Assembly (NCBI GenBank): GCA_963576475.1
Contig: OY754978.1
Span: 538,001 to 602,000, forward strand
Length of the DNA: 64,000 nt
Source of the DNA: Molanna angustata
Taxonomy: Eukaryota > Arthropoda > Insecta > Trichoptera > Molannidae
Direction: 5' to 3'
The notes below the pieces were generated by a model, which searched no databases, had not been told where the DNA came from, and was given only the letters and a program-made list of their open reading frames with translations. Positions 10,653 to 22,078 of the stretch are shown piece by piece (position 1 is the first letter of the stretch; each line of letters opens with the position of its first letter). The position numbers and the translations under genes are program-made.

Positions 10653-10677
10653 AAAACAATTGGTTGTTTGTAGGTAC

Positions 10678-10935
10678 CAATATTTATTTTATTTTATTTT
10701 TATTTATTTCTATCCAAAAACATAGAGTAGATATAAGATACAAAATAATTTAAGGTAATATAAGCTTATTCACACATAGTAAACATACAAAGTAAATATA
10801 AGGTATTTCATTTCAATAAATATAATTTCATTATTTCACCATTGCTTACATAGTTAAAGCTATTTCTTTTTGTTTGTATCTTTGTTACTAGCCCCATCAC
10901 TAGGCATAGCCTGTGCTAAGGTGAGCTACTTTTAT
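10678..10935 (-). mobile_element. 3'UTR fragment of CR1/L2-like LINE (family L2) with hairpin
   Basis: Starts with a TTTATTTTA-rich tail. Near its inner end (10891-10928) it carries the complement of CACCTTAGCACAGGC-TAT-GCCTAGTGATGGG, a form of the hairpin conserved at 38736, 59455 and 60866. No coding part remains. Confidence 0.6.
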
Positions 10936-12592
10936 ATTATTGTTTATTTATAGATACATTTACATATAATATAAGTAAATGTACATACATACGCTACGCA
11001 TTCAAGCGTATGCATCCTTCTTTCTCTCTTTCCAAACACAATATTTCATTATGAGTCATGCACACACAACAAAAATTGTAAAAATAAATTATTTGTTGAA
11101 AAAATTGATTGATTGATAGAAAAAAAAACAACAAAAGTACTTATTTTTCACTTTTTTCAATTGTCTATTCTGTTGTTTGTAATAGTGCATTTTATATTTT
11201 ATTTGGTAGAATTATTTCCTTCAGGATTTTTTCATCTATTTCATCAACCCATCTATGAACAATACTTTTTGAATTTAAGTCTTATTTTTAAAATATATTT
11301 TTTATTCATTTAGCAAAGGAATACGCGAAGTGTGCCGAGTCAGAGGAAGGGGTGAATGTATATATACTTACTTCATTATAATAAAATGACTTGATGCATC
11401 TTAATATAGAGAATAATATTATAATCGTCAGTCAATATTATTGATAGGTAGGTAGGTACCTACTCATATCATTATATTATTACTAATGCTCACCCCAGGG
11501 GCTAGCATCATTTTGCCTTGCTTGTTTTGTTGTGAATATTGAACATTCATTGCACACGATAGTGGCGTGGCGTGGCGCTTGGAGGTATCTACCTACCTAC
11601 CTTACATAATACACATTTATTACTCAGGGATGTGAGGTTTTCAAACATATACGGAGATATTAAAAAATATTTGGTGTTACAACTCCACAATATATTAGTT
11701 ATTATAACAAGAAAATTAAAACAAAAAAAGAGGATAAACTTTTCAAATTTTTCTTCACCTTGAAATGATGAATAGAAAAAATATTTCACGTTAATCCGTA
11801 GATTGTTTGAATTCGTACTGACAATGTTAAACACATAATGTCAAACGCAGTTGTTTTATAGAGCAAACAAATTCAAACACAGGACATACAAAATGTATTA
11901 TGAAACTATGTATATAAATGGTAGGTAGGTACTTAACAATTATCATACCTACTTCATATTAAAATTGTTCAATTTTACCAAAATATCAAATAAATCAAGC
12001 TAGATACATGCATTGTCATCGGTAATACACAAATTCTGAGAGTTTCAGAGCTCTAACTCCTTCTTCTACTTCTTCTGCCTTGTTAAATCCCAACTCTTCG
12101 TCAGCCGACTGTTGCGGTCTCCCCGTCCTTTAATAAAATTAAAGGTCCTTCTGTCCTGTACAATGTCACCTAGGTCATGTCTAGGTCATGGAGTTGGTTT
12201 CGTCTTCGACCTAAGTATTCCATTCCATTCCAGATATTTTTACTTCAGTACTATAGAGGTATAATCTGTTTCAGATTGCTGTCGCTGGTTGTTAACAATC
12301 CCGTTATGTATCCCATCCCTGAAAAAGCCCAAATGCCCTCAGGCAATCTCTTTTATCGGCACTAACTTACCCGCTTTTGACGTATTGTGGATCATTATGT
12401 TATAAAATGTCTACTAACATACGATGTGTTATGTTGTATATTTTGTAGGTAGGTACCTAGTGTTATTTATTATGTTCACTCTTCTGATATTTTCATACTT
12501 CAGTACTTCCTTATTGTCAGCATTTTGCTATACCTACTTGCGATATATTATTACCTACTTAATAGGAATAGTTTCATTGACAAACTTAAAAG
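10936..12592. other. no gene recognised
   Basis: AT-rich sequence with several GTAGGTAGGTACCTAC runs (11450, 11585, 11930, 12445). A CAAAGGAATACG word at 11314 recurs at 41948 for unknown reasons. The open frames are short and unlike known proteins. Confidence 0.4.
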
Positions 12593-12642
12593 TTTGTTAG
12601 TAAAAATATCATTCCCGACAGGGAAAAAATCCAATGTTTGCG
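12593..12642 (+). repeat. fragment of dispersed repeat R
   Basis: The segment around ATTCCCGACAGGGAAAAAAT matches the right-hand end of the R copy at 4657-4991, same orientation. Confidence 0.6.
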
Positions 12643-12841
12643 TTATATAACACAATGTGTCATGTTTACCGAGATGGGGTGTAATTTGATCTGCCAATAA
12701 AGACGTTGACAAATAATTCAACTCATTCAATGACATGTCGTCACATTATGACAGTTTAATTATGTATGGCGTCAATATTAACATAACAAACAGTACTTTA
12801 TTCTAAATCAGTGTTATTTAGTTTGTAACAAAAAAACTTTT

Positions 12842-13555
12842 ACCCTCCATTACTATGTAATAGAGTTATGATTTCTTATTTTTTAGAGTCAATTTCTCAA
12901 CAAGTATGATGGAGAGAGTACGGACCTACTTTGAATTTCGCCATGATGTTTTTGTGTATCTATTAGGTACATATTGATATTATATTTATGTATGTCAAAT
13001 GCATTAACTTTCGAATATTTTTATTATTGCATATGCGCAAACATTGGATTTTTTTTCCCTGTCGGGAGTCAAAGATATTTTTTAACAGATTTTTAATTAT
13101 CTCAATAGAGACGAAGTTGGAATATTTATTGTAGGAGAACCGGGAAATCAAGGCACCTACAGGGCTTACGACCTGTCATCGGTTGGTTCACGTGATCACT
13201 TTATGCGCTTGCGCAACGTTCACCAATTATGCCTTTTTAATGAGAGCCCTATCAATTCAATTTTGAAAGTTCTATATATTGTAATACTGAAATTCTTTTA
13301 GCTTGAAATGAAGGAATTTTTACTACAGCCATCTATGGGTGAAATTAATTGTTTAATTAATTGTTTAAATTTAATTCTTGAAACATTGCTAAAAAAAATT
13401 ACTCTCACTTTCTGTAAATTTAAATATTGTATTTGTTTTTAATAGTGTATATGTACAATGGAAATTTATTGACGACAATGATAATGAATTCGGAAAATGT
13501 CGACTTTTTCAAAAGAAAAAAAAAATGAGTATATATTTTAAAGTGGAGAGTTTGG
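12842..13555. mobile_element. MITE-like element Y, copy carrying repeat R inside
   Basis: The left end CCCTCCATTACTATGTAATAG and right end GTGGAGAGTTTGGTGATGG resemble the inverted ends of the element at 52863-53660. Both share the inner words TCAATTTCTCAAC and CGTGATG (as CCATGATG here). R occupies 13011-13344. Confidence 0.45.
13011..13344 (-). repeat. dispersed repeat R, right copy of the inverted pair
   Basis: Reverse complement of 4657-4991, with the GACAGGG, GTGATCAC and GCGCTTGCGCAACGTTC landmarks preserved in mirrored order. Confidence 0.8.
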
Positions 13556-13989
13556 TGATGGTCACAATCCATTCGTTTTATACCCTCATCGAAATTATAC
13601 AGTCAAATATCTGAACATAAAAACATGGGGGTCTATTCATCGTTCTTTTGTGGTTCAGTCTTCCCACGTTTCTTTGTATTTTATATTTTTTGCCGAATAT
13701 GTTAATGTAGAAACGTTACCAAAATTCAGAACTGGGGACCAGAAACTCTACTCCCCTCCGTGTCTTTTAAAGTGAACACAAAAAAAACAGGAAAAAAATG
13801 TCATTTCCCATTGAATGATGCCTTTGATGTTATTATGAGGTGGTGCACAAAACAGCGATGAATACATTATTCTCTCTTTCATTACTAAATGATCACTTAT
13901 ATGTAATTAACAACCTAAACATTAAACAAACTAATAATATGGCGTCATTTTCTTACCTCACGCAACTGAATATAATCGAATTGTCACGC

Positions 13990-14325
13990 ATCTCATTATA
14001 ATCATTTTGCCAACCGATCATGATCGATCATTTTACCACGATACCTAGCCGATCATGATCATTTTGTTACAATACCCAACCGATTATGATCATTTTGCCG
14101 CGATATCCAACCGATTATGAACATTTTTCCAAGGTACGCATCCGATTGGGATCATTGTGCCACGATACCCAGCCGATTATGATCAATTTGCCACGATACC
14201 CAGCCGATTATGATCAATTTGCCACGATACCCAGCCGATTATGATCAATTTGCCACGACATCTAGCCGATTATTATCATTTTTCCACGATACGCATCCGA
14301 TTATGATCATTTTGCCACCGATAGT
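13990..14325. repeat. minisatellite, unit about 31 bp
   Basis: About eleven units of CCGATTATGATCATTTTGCC followed by ACGATACCCAG. The central three units (about 14170-14260) are nearly identical; edge units are diverged. Each unit has a GATC and a CGAT. Confidence 0.9.
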
Positions 14326-14329
14326 GAAG

Positions 14330-14690
14330 TAATGTCCGATCCACGTATTTCAAAGGAAGCCAAAATTGCCGTACATAACACAATTGTAGTGCCTACTTTG
14401 ATGTATGCCAGTGAAACATGGACGTGGCAAAGTATAATAAATACTGTAGAAATGAGATCACTAAGAATAGTAACTAATAGAACGATATGACAAAATAATA
14501 AAAAAATGAGAACATAAGGAGAGAATGCAAAATAAAAAAGGATATTAAAGGATAAGTAAAATGAAAGTGTAGGTAGGTATGACCTGAGATAGTTTGGGCA
14601 TATTGAAAGAATGATCAATGAACGGTTGATCAAAAAATATTCGTGGGTGTAAGAGATGAAGTGAATAGCAGGGGCCGCCCCATAAAAAGT
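14330..14690 (+). pseudogene. LINE L1-family reverse transcriptase C-terminal remnant
   Basis: The translation gives ISKEAKIAVHNTIVVPTLMY then ASETWTWQ, VEMRSLRIVTNRT, later FGHIERMINERLIKK and a GAAP-type basic end. Several stops and frameshifts interrupt it. This is the same family as the minus-strand copy at 58545-58985. Confidence 0.75.
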
Positions 14691-14696
14691 TGGTAT

Positions 14697-14757
14697 ACGT
14701 GATCACTTTATGCGCTTGCGCAACGTTCACCAATTATGCCTTCTTATTGAGTTCCCT
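14697..14757 (-). repeat. fragment of dispersed repeat R inside the LINE remnant
   Basis: Contains GATCACTTTATGCGCTTGCG, as at 13195-13260. It splits the LINE L1 remnant from its tail at 14790. Confidence 0.7.
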
Positions 14758-14789
14758 TATGAATGCAAATTTTGATATTTTTAAAGAAG

Positions 14790-14935
14790 GAAACATTAGA
14801 TGCTTGAACAATCGACAGGCATGTATGAGACGATGCATGGATGTAAATGAAGCTAGGAATTTGCGTAAAAATAGAGGAGTGTGCTGGCGATCGGTTCTTT
14901 CTGCTTTCCCCGTAAGGGACATGGCGTGATGGTTA
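14790..14935 (+). pseudogene. tail of LINE L1-family reverse transcriptase
   Basis: The frame reads EGNIRCLNNRQACMRRCMDV, NEARNLRKNRG, WRSVLSAFPVRDMA then stop, and a GTGATGGTTATGATGG tail. It continues the remnant at 14330 after the R insertion. Confidence 0.8.
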
Positions 14936-15056
14936 TGATGGCATGATGTACCTATGTAATATAAGACTTTTGCGAGACGATTCGATCGTATTATTAAAAG
15001 AAGAATTAAAATTTATACAAATAAATGTTGTGTGATTTTAATTTTATAATTATTTT

Positions 15057-15175
15057 ACATTACTTCTCGGGCAACTGAAAGGCAGGTAGGTACTATGTCA
15101 AATATTAATTTAACATGCACCCAATAACAAGTTGCCACATTCTGAAGAGTTCCAGAACTGAAAACACAATTAAAA
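15057..15175 (-). mobile_element. SINE S1, 5'-truncated copy
   Basis: Complement of the S1 body: CTTCTCGGGCAACTG, then ACTATGTCAAATATTAATTT, CACCCAATAACAAGTTGCC and GAAAACACAATTAAAA. The tRNA-like head is missing. Confidence 0.8.
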
Positions 15176-15214
15176 CTCTTGTCTCTATGTTCATTCAGTT
15201 CGTTTTCTTTAAAT

Positions 15215-15412
15215 ATATAGTAAGTAAGCCGTGCGGTTTCTGTGCGGGCGTCCTGGGTTCCATTCCCAGCAGAGGAGAAATTTATTTAAATTCATTTCTC
15301 ACGCTAATGTTGCTTCTCTGGGCTGGAAACACTGGTTAATTGGAAGGAATTGTCATACGGCAATAAACTCGCCACTTGCACAGGGTGTATTATTATTATT
15401 ATTATTATACCA
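15215..15412 (+). mobile_element. tRNA-derived SINE (family S4) with (TTA)n tail
   Basis: The head carries GTGCGGTTTCTGTGCGG and a B-box-like GGTTCCATTCCCAGC. The body holds GCTTCTCTGGGCTGGAAACA, GGTTAATTGGAAGGAATTG and GGCAATAAACTCGCCACTTG, with a TATTATTATTATT tail. Other copies lie at 41483 (+) and 46735 (+). Confidence 0.8.
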
Positions 15413-17017
15413 TCTGTTATTATACTAAGGATTTATATTTCTCTCAAATCTAAGGGGCCTTTAATGTAAATATACTTACCTAACAGTAAATACATACAAT
15501 TATGTCATGTTGAGGATGGTTCCATTGAAAAGTTACAAAGATGAAATCAATTACTTACTCTCCGGGGATATTCTCGATATCAAATCTCTTCGGGGGCCTA
15601 AGTGCTGTAATAGTATGTAGGTACAATATATTATATATCATTTTCACCTTACGAAATTAAATTACTCGGAATCACAAATCACAAAATGTGTGGTTCATTA
15701 AAGCAGACTTGGTCAAGAAGAAGTGTGACATCTATTGAATAAATGAATGGTGTTTAATTATTGTTATTAGAAAACAACTTAAGACCGTCACGTGGATACG
15801 CAGATCGTAAATTTTGTGTCATTTTGCTTGATTGGTATATGTGAAATTGATATATTTTTGCTTGATTGATATACACGGCGAAAAAGCTCCTAAAAATTGA
15901 CGACATCTTTAGAAAAACCACATGTTTCCACAAACAACATCATGTTTAAGAAAAAAACCGCAGTGCGCACAATTCAAATAATTTTATTTTTTAAATGTGA
16001 TTTATATTTCAAAAGTAAATAGGTAGTTAGGTATATATTTCACATGTATTAAAACGTCAAAATTATTTCCTATATTAAATATTAACTTCCACGTTGGCTA
16101 TATTGCGGAAATTAAACAGTTTTTTTTTTTGCATATATTTCTGGAAATTATGTAGAATTGACGTAAAATTTTATCAAATATAACTTTATAGAATGCATTG
16201 AGTATCTAACAGCGTCTAAAAAGCAAGACTTGTTGAGATTGAAATGTCAAATAATGTGATCTCATTTCATGTACATAGGTACCTTCTTCTAATAATACGA
16301 AATACATATTATAAAATCGATTTCGCGTGTGAAATGGCTATGATTTCATTATACAAACCGCTTATATGTAGAACTACTTTGTAAAAAATTATATAAAATC
16401 ACAAAATTACTAACGGCTACGATTTCACAACATAAACCCATTGGAAGGAATTACATTATTATTGTTGAGACCTTTGTGAAAAGTTGTACAAAATCACAAG
16501 ATGTAGGCAAAAGTTAACAATTCTGTTTTCCTGGTACTAACTCCCGGGGAGGAGATGAGATAGATTAATAATAGTAAAAAGACGAAGCACATAATGGGAT
16601 AAATATAAGGTAGATGATGGAAAAGATGAATTGGTAGCTCAGACGAACTGCACTTTTCTAAATTGCCATTATAATCTATATAAAAATATCTTATACTTCA
16701 TCTCATCTTGTTTACCAAAGACCTACAACAGAGTTCAGTACCTACACACAAGCATTTTTATATTTTCTAAGTAAACTCCATCCAAGATTGATACCATGTA
16801 CCAATATTTATTAGAAAATATACCTAATAAAAACAAATAGTCTTTATAAAGCCTTCGTTGGTCCGACTGTCGATTTGGTCAGTAGAATTTATTTCTTTTA
16901 ACATTTCGACATAGTATCAAGCCAAGATCCGCGAGATTTTGTATGGTCAACATTTGTCATAGTATTTTCAACTTTGAATTCCAAAAACACCAACTTAGTG
17001 GTTTCGCAACATTTTTT
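15413..17017. other. no gene recognised
   Basis: AT-rich with no conserved open frame. A loosely repetitive part at 16290-16510 alternates 'GGCTATGATTTCATTATA' and 'ACAAAATCACAA' words, possibly an old tandem duplication. Confidence 0.4.
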
Positions 17018-17250
17018 TTAAGAATGAATATGTCCTTGTAATGAATGGACATATACATTGGTCAGAGCAGTTTTTTTTAAGTTTTTCTTTATAACAATGT
17101 TATAAAGTATAATAGAAGAGCGTGTATGAGACGATGTATGGACGTGAATGAAGCGAGGAATGTATGTCAAGAGAGAGGAGTCTGGCGTTCGGTTCTCTCT
17201 GCCTACCCCAAATAGGGAAATGGCGTGATGGTATGGTATGGTATGGTTCT
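17018..17250. pseudogene. SINE S2 tail scrap (-) next to LINE L1 tail (+)
   Basis: 17018-17060 matches the S2 3' tail on the minus strand (GAATGAATATGTCCTTGTAA). 17105-17220 reads, on the plus strand, RACMRRCMDVNEARNVCQER then GVWRSVL, the L1 tail, ending in (GGTAT)n. Confidence 0.7.
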
Positions 17251-18473
17251 TTATAACAAATACATATTCATTCACTAAACTAAGCATATATGCACGTACG
17301 AAATCAGTAGACTTTGAAGTTTTATTTTATTTTTACACATATCTCTAAAACCATAAAAGTTGAAAAATTGTATTAATATAGACAAATACAATATTTTTAT
17401 CTTTTTTTTGTGTGAAATAGTACCTACAATGGTTCGTAAATATTTTTTTTATGACAATTTTTTATACCTAACTATCTATATTTACATTCTTTTACTCTTC
17501 ACACTATGCAATAGCGGAGAGTCATAATTTAACAATTTTTGCATCAATTTCTCAACGGGTATCATTTAGTGAGTGCACCCTATGAGCTTCGTCGTGATGT
17601 AGTTATTTGCGGTATTAATATTTTTTTACGGTTGGATCTGAGCAAGGCCTTCTGGATTCGTTCATTTTACTCCAAGATAGACCGAAAGGAAAAAAAATAG
17701 CTGACGTATAAGTTTTATGGAGTTAAACAGCCATTCATAATTTAATCTGTCACTTGAGTTGCCAATTGAATACTTCTACATTAATTGAAACAATTTTAAA
17801 AAAAATGCAAAATCATTGATTCAATACATGGAATCAAAACAAATTTTAATAATTTTAAATTGATAAATTCAAATGATTTATGTGAAATAAAATAGTGATT
17901 GCTTCCGATGGTCCAACTACACAGAACAGAAAAAGGTCTCGTATGAAGATGGTTTGATCATCAAAAGCATGATGTCATTTTATTCAAACTGACAGGAATT
18001 AAACACTTTAACACAAGAACTATAAGTATGTATAATGGCATTGACCTAGTCGATTGTCGTATCCAGAATTCACCAGAAAACCAATAAAGTTTTGGGGTGT
18101 AAATAAAATGAATTAATTCATCTTATAATAATATTTGATTATTTATATATTTAAGATTATTTCAAATTGTCGTACCTTACCAATGTTTTTGTATTGTACT
18201 GTATTTTATAGTAAATAAATAAATAAATAAAACGATGATGACTCATCCAAAAACATTCATTTATCAAGTGAATATCAAGCGACAACCAGCAACTCACATT
18301 TACACAATACTAGAAAAGCATTACTAAACCTTGACGAAATACTAAAAAGTAAGTGTTCAGAAAAATTACGCGTACATAGGTTCTAAAATATGAAGCCTCT
18401 TTAAAACTGACTTTCCACTAAAAAGAACCTACTCACATATCAAATTGAAAGCTATAGCAAACAACTGGGTTTT
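17251..18473. other. no gene recognised; one weak MITE fragment
   Basis: 17490-17620 resembles the left end of element Y (CTCTTCACACTATGCAATAG, TCAATTTCTCAACGGGTATC). A TAAATAAATAAATAA tail at 18212-18230 suggests an old retroelement end. The rest is unassigned. Confidence 0.4.
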
Positions 18474-18590
18474 AAGTCTGGTCCAACCGGCGATATCAAA
18501 ACCCTCACGATTACCCATATCATGGGTATAATTATTATGTGGAGTTCTGTAATATCTTTCGCTTTCGATTTCGCCGGTTGGACCAGACTT
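18474..18590. mobile_element. short fold-back MITE with 20-bp perfect inverted ends
   Basis: AAGTCTGGTCCAACCGGCGA at 18474-18493 is exactly complementary to 18571-18590. The whole element is 117 bp, far too short to code. The middle includes CCCATATCATGGG, itself palindromic. Confidence 0.85.
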
Positions 18591-18912
18591 GCCCCCTGGT
18601 TACTTTCTAAAGGACGGAAATAAACTGAAAATTTATTTAATATTACCTACTACATAATTGTTTTACAAAAAAAATCAAAATTATATTAGCATGAACCCTT
18701 TTTACATCAATCAATATTTCATACTACACTTAAAAGTATAGGTACTTGCACCTCTGTCTCACTTCAACCTATTACTAAACCTTATAAAAATTAACTTACA
18801 CTATGACGAATAAAAAATAATAGTATTGATTTATATAACGCTACTTCGGGACAGACATAGCCTAGTTGAGTTCATCAGATATTATTATACTTGTAAAAAA
18901 GATTTTTAATAA

Positions 18913-19508
18913 CTAGTTGCATGTAACACATGAGATCAACTGTCGATAGCGAAAGTATGTATAGTTGAAGAATATGTACCAAACTATAAACCAATAAATA
19001 CAAATTATTGAATATTTTAAGATATTTTGTTTTCTATACAACACATGTAGGTATGTATGTCAAGATAGGATAGTATGGAGGTAGGTCCTTTTTTCCTACC
19101 CAGAATAAGAAAATAGCATGATGGTATGTATGTATGTTTGGAGATGAAGTATCAAACTATTAAGTCTTCTTAGATATTGTGTATAGACGACTGCCATACA
19201 AATTGTATGAAGCGATGTCGTCACTAAATTCAATTTTTAAAAAAAATGTTAAAAAAATTTGAGATGTACTACTACAATATTAATATTTTTGATAAAAAAT
19301 TAAATTATCTAGTTGGAGTGTTTCGGCTTTTTTCGATATTTTTGAAAACGTTGGAAATATAGGCAGTTAAACTCATAAATTTATCATAAAAAAATATTTT
19401 TCTTAATAAAAAATGTTTGAGAAACCCAGGAATTTTTTTTGGAGATTTTGTATTTATACCATATTCTGAAATTTTGAGCTCTGTAAATTAAGCGGATCAA
19501 AAGTTATA

Positions 19509-19572
<64 letters not shown>

Positions 19573-19780
19573 ACGAAATGTTCTACTCCAAATTCTGGGT
19601 AAATACGTGTATGGAACATATATGCTGCGAAGCCTCTAAATTGGTGTTTTTTGACTTCAAAGTTAGAAAAGCCGTGAAAAAAGTGGACCCCGCATACAAT
19701 TCCTTCATACCCGCATCTTGGATTTAAACTGCCTCTTCCTTTAATAGAATTTCATTCTCTTGAACGAATCGACAGTTGGA
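18913..19780 (-). mobile_element. Helitron-like non-autonomous element, copy 1
   Basis: On the minus strand it starts TCCAACTGTCGATTCG and ends CAACTAG, with host A before and host T after, the Helitron pattern (A|TC...CTAG|T). Just inside the 3' end is a short hairpin CATGT-GTT-ACATG. An inverted subterminal repeat of TCAACTGTCGAT lies 25 bases inside the CTAG end. It contains a (CA)n tract (19511-19567) and an old L1-type LINE tail (about 19040-19135). No Rep/helicase frame. Confidence 0.75.
19511..19567. repeat. (CA)n microsatellite inside the Helitron-like element
   Basis: Nearly pure (AC)n, about 57 bases. The same site in the other Helitron copies is an (AC)n/AGAC compound repeat. Confidence 0.95.
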
Positions 19781-19892
19781 TTGAATAAAAAAGTGGTAGG
19801 AAATAAAAAGTTTATTTCCTAACACTTTGTATATTCCTAAGTGTATACACTCTAAAATGCTTTTGTGTACCTTACTTGCGTGAATGTGTAAC

Positions 19893-19978
19893 ACGCACCC
19901 AATAACAAGTTGCCACATTCTGGAGACATATGATATTTATCGTCTCACAGATCCAGACTGTTATCACAATTAAAAACA
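19893..19978 (-). mobile_element. SINE S1, short truncated copy
   Basis: Complement of the S1 body: GCACCCAATAACAAGTTGCC, then CGTCTCACAGATCCAGACTG and CACAATTAAAAA. Head and tail are lost. Confidence 0.75.
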
Positions 19979-20499
19979 ACAAGAAATATTAAAAAGAAAA
20001 AAGGAAGATGTCTTATTGTTTATCGATGTTTAGTAATTTATTTAGCACGTATATATTTTCTCATTGTATGAATGGACATTGAACATATTGGCCCAGGTAC
20101 AAAGTGGGGGTTGACTCCAGAAAGTATATGAGTAGGTACATTAAAAAAAGTTGTATTTTACAAACCTATTTTACGAGTAATTGGTTGGTACGCATGATAA
20201 TAATATTGTAACACTTGATAAGGTTGTTATACCTGGAGGGCGCTTGTTTCTCAGTTGGCCTCTATCTAAAGATATCATCAGAAAGACTATTCCTGGTAAT
20301 TTACATGAGAGAAAACGATCCTAGTAGGTACCTTCATACATTATATACCTACCAACTATTACTAGAGTTATAATCTTTACTTATTGTGGAGGAATTGTTT
20401 GTTGTATATAAATTGTATGGTTGGCAAGTCCTTTGGGAATATGGTGAACTAACCAGACTTTGTGACAACAGGAAAATTAATTAGAATATACTTTTTTAT

Positions 20500-20950
20500 A
20501 ATTTCACATTTTCAAGCGTATTTTTACACAATTATTGTGAAGTGCGTTCAACAAGACTCTGGAATAATTTGAGTCCTGATATAACTTTGTCAAACTCGTT
20601 TTCCATTTTCAAGAAAAGACTAAAGCAGGGATATCTCTCCGATAATACCTGATCCCTCTCCTTTTCCTTCCTTCCCTTTGCTACGTATTTTTATCCCTAA
20701 ACACCCGATCTCGATTTCCTCTTATTGTTCCTTCCTTATCCCTTTTTTGTTGCTATGATGTTTTTTATTTATCTTGGTGTTATGTATATTTTATTTGTTC
20801 TTTTGTAGCTTTCATTTTTTGTTGATGTACATGTATAATTCTGTCACTCTGAAATCTGGTTGGTTGGAAGAAATTGCCTTATGGCAATAAGCCCGCCAGT
20901 GTGCATTATATTTGTTTATATTATGTACAAAAGTTAAATAAATTTTATAT
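20500..20950 (+). pseudogene. 3' end of a Jockey/CR1-like LINE (family L3)
   Basis: A short frame reads RSTRLWNNLSPDITLSNSFS then IFKKRLKQGYLSDNT and stop, the usual last helix of a LINE reverse transcriptase ORF. About 280 bp of pyrimidine-rich 3'UTR follows, ending in GGTTGGAAGAAATTGCC, GGCAATAAGCCCGCC and a short A-rich end. Minus-strand 3'UTR copies of the same family start at 40870, 62640 and 63945. Heavily 5'-truncated. Confidence 0.75.
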
Positions 20951-21291
20951 AAACTCACCTATTTGTAAGTAGGTACTGGAATTTTGCAATCGATTTTTTA
21001 GTATCATTCCAAAACTTTCAGAATTTATGAATTCCCAATGACAATGCATGTAAAAACTGTTTACAGTTCGATTCATTTTTGATGTTTTGATAAAGTTGAA
21101 CAGTTTTGTATCTCGTTCAAACATAGTGTAAAGTAGGCACCATTTATATCTTTCCCATAGGAGTCAAAATATCATAATAGGTTCGCCATACAAATACCTA
21201 CATGCACAATACGCCATACACTCAAATACATCATAACGAAGCTTATAAGTATGCACTCTCAACATGATTCCTGTTAAATATTTATGTTTAG

Positions 21292-21690
21292 TACTGAATT
21301 GCTTCTCAGCCAACTAACATTTTTTTTTTCTTTTTTTTTTGAATGAATATGTCCTTGTTAAACAAGTACATATACGTCTTCCTACATTCCCTAAAATAAG
21401 CATAAATGCTTGTGCTATAGGTGAACGAAATCGGTCGAGGCAGGATTCGAACTCGCGACCACTGGATTACTAACCCAATGCGCTAACCGCTCTGCCACCG
21501 ACCCATCTAATATGTCAAATTACAATTTGACACTCACTTCATAACAATTTCCACATTTTGAAGACTTACCTATTATATTGTTTAGCATCATAGATACAGA
21601 CTGAAAAAACATTTCAAAACTATGTTTTCACCGGGCATTGAACCCGGGAAAACATTACCCACGCGCCACTCTCATTACACCTGAATATAC
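21292..21690 (-). mobile_element. SINE S1 split by a SINE S2
   Basis: The S1 tail (GCTTCTCAGCCAACTAAC) ends at 21319 and S1 resumes at about 21509 (ATATGTCAAAT...ATAACAATTTCCACATTTTG). The gap is filled by S2. The head region near 21630 shows CCGGGCATTGAACCCGGG. S2 is therefore the younger insertion. Confidence 0.75.
21320..21508 (-). mobile_element. tRNA-derived SINE (family S2), near full length
   Basis: On the minus strand: head GGGTCGGTGGCAGAGCGGTT, then GCGCATTGGGTTAGTAATCC and B-box GAGTTCGAATCC. Next come CGATTTCGTTCACCTATAGC, GCATTTATGCTTATTTTAGG and a poly-A tail. The head keeps both promoter boxes. Other copies at 34491, 37619, 53995 and 5025 are all on the minus strand. Confidence 0.88.
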
Positions 21691-21887
21691 ACTATGGTAC
21701 TTCCCAACATAAACTATAATACAACTGTTTTTAACAATTCATAATTGCAAAAATGTACCGAATTTTAGTATATAAGAAAAAGCAGAGTTTCTATGTTTAC
21801 CAGTTGATAAGGGCCTAATAAGCTGAAACGGTCGTCCTGGATTCAGGAAAAAATATATATGTAGAGCAAATCATTTGTTTGATTTAA

Positions 21888-22078
21888 AATCCCCAGTATT
21901 ACACTATGGTACCTACATTCAGAATGGGTCGTAATCTTCATTGCTGAACTATGCGAGATGTTATTTTTTACCTGGGTCTTGCGGTACCTACACCGAAAAC
22001 GGTGGTAATAAAAAGAGTGGAAGCACCATTCTATGGCGGTGCCTCGCAGCATAAAATATACCAAATGGGTCATTGAGC
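21888..22078 (-). mobile_element. 5' half of retroposon S3
   Basis: Shares, in order, CATTCAGAATG, CATTGCTGAACTATG, GAGATGTTATT, GTCTTGCGG and AAGAGTGGAAGCAC with 37050-37195 of the complete element. The tail side is missing. Confidence 0.7.

Noticed and set aside
11312..11360. Possible spacer-domain exon after TTATTCATTTAG
   Set aside because: Does not encode the expected G-C-D-type spacer start and lacks a clear donor.
21420..21508. Possible minus-strand tRNA gene
   Set aside because: It is the head of SINE S2; copies with the same body exist at 34491 and 37619.
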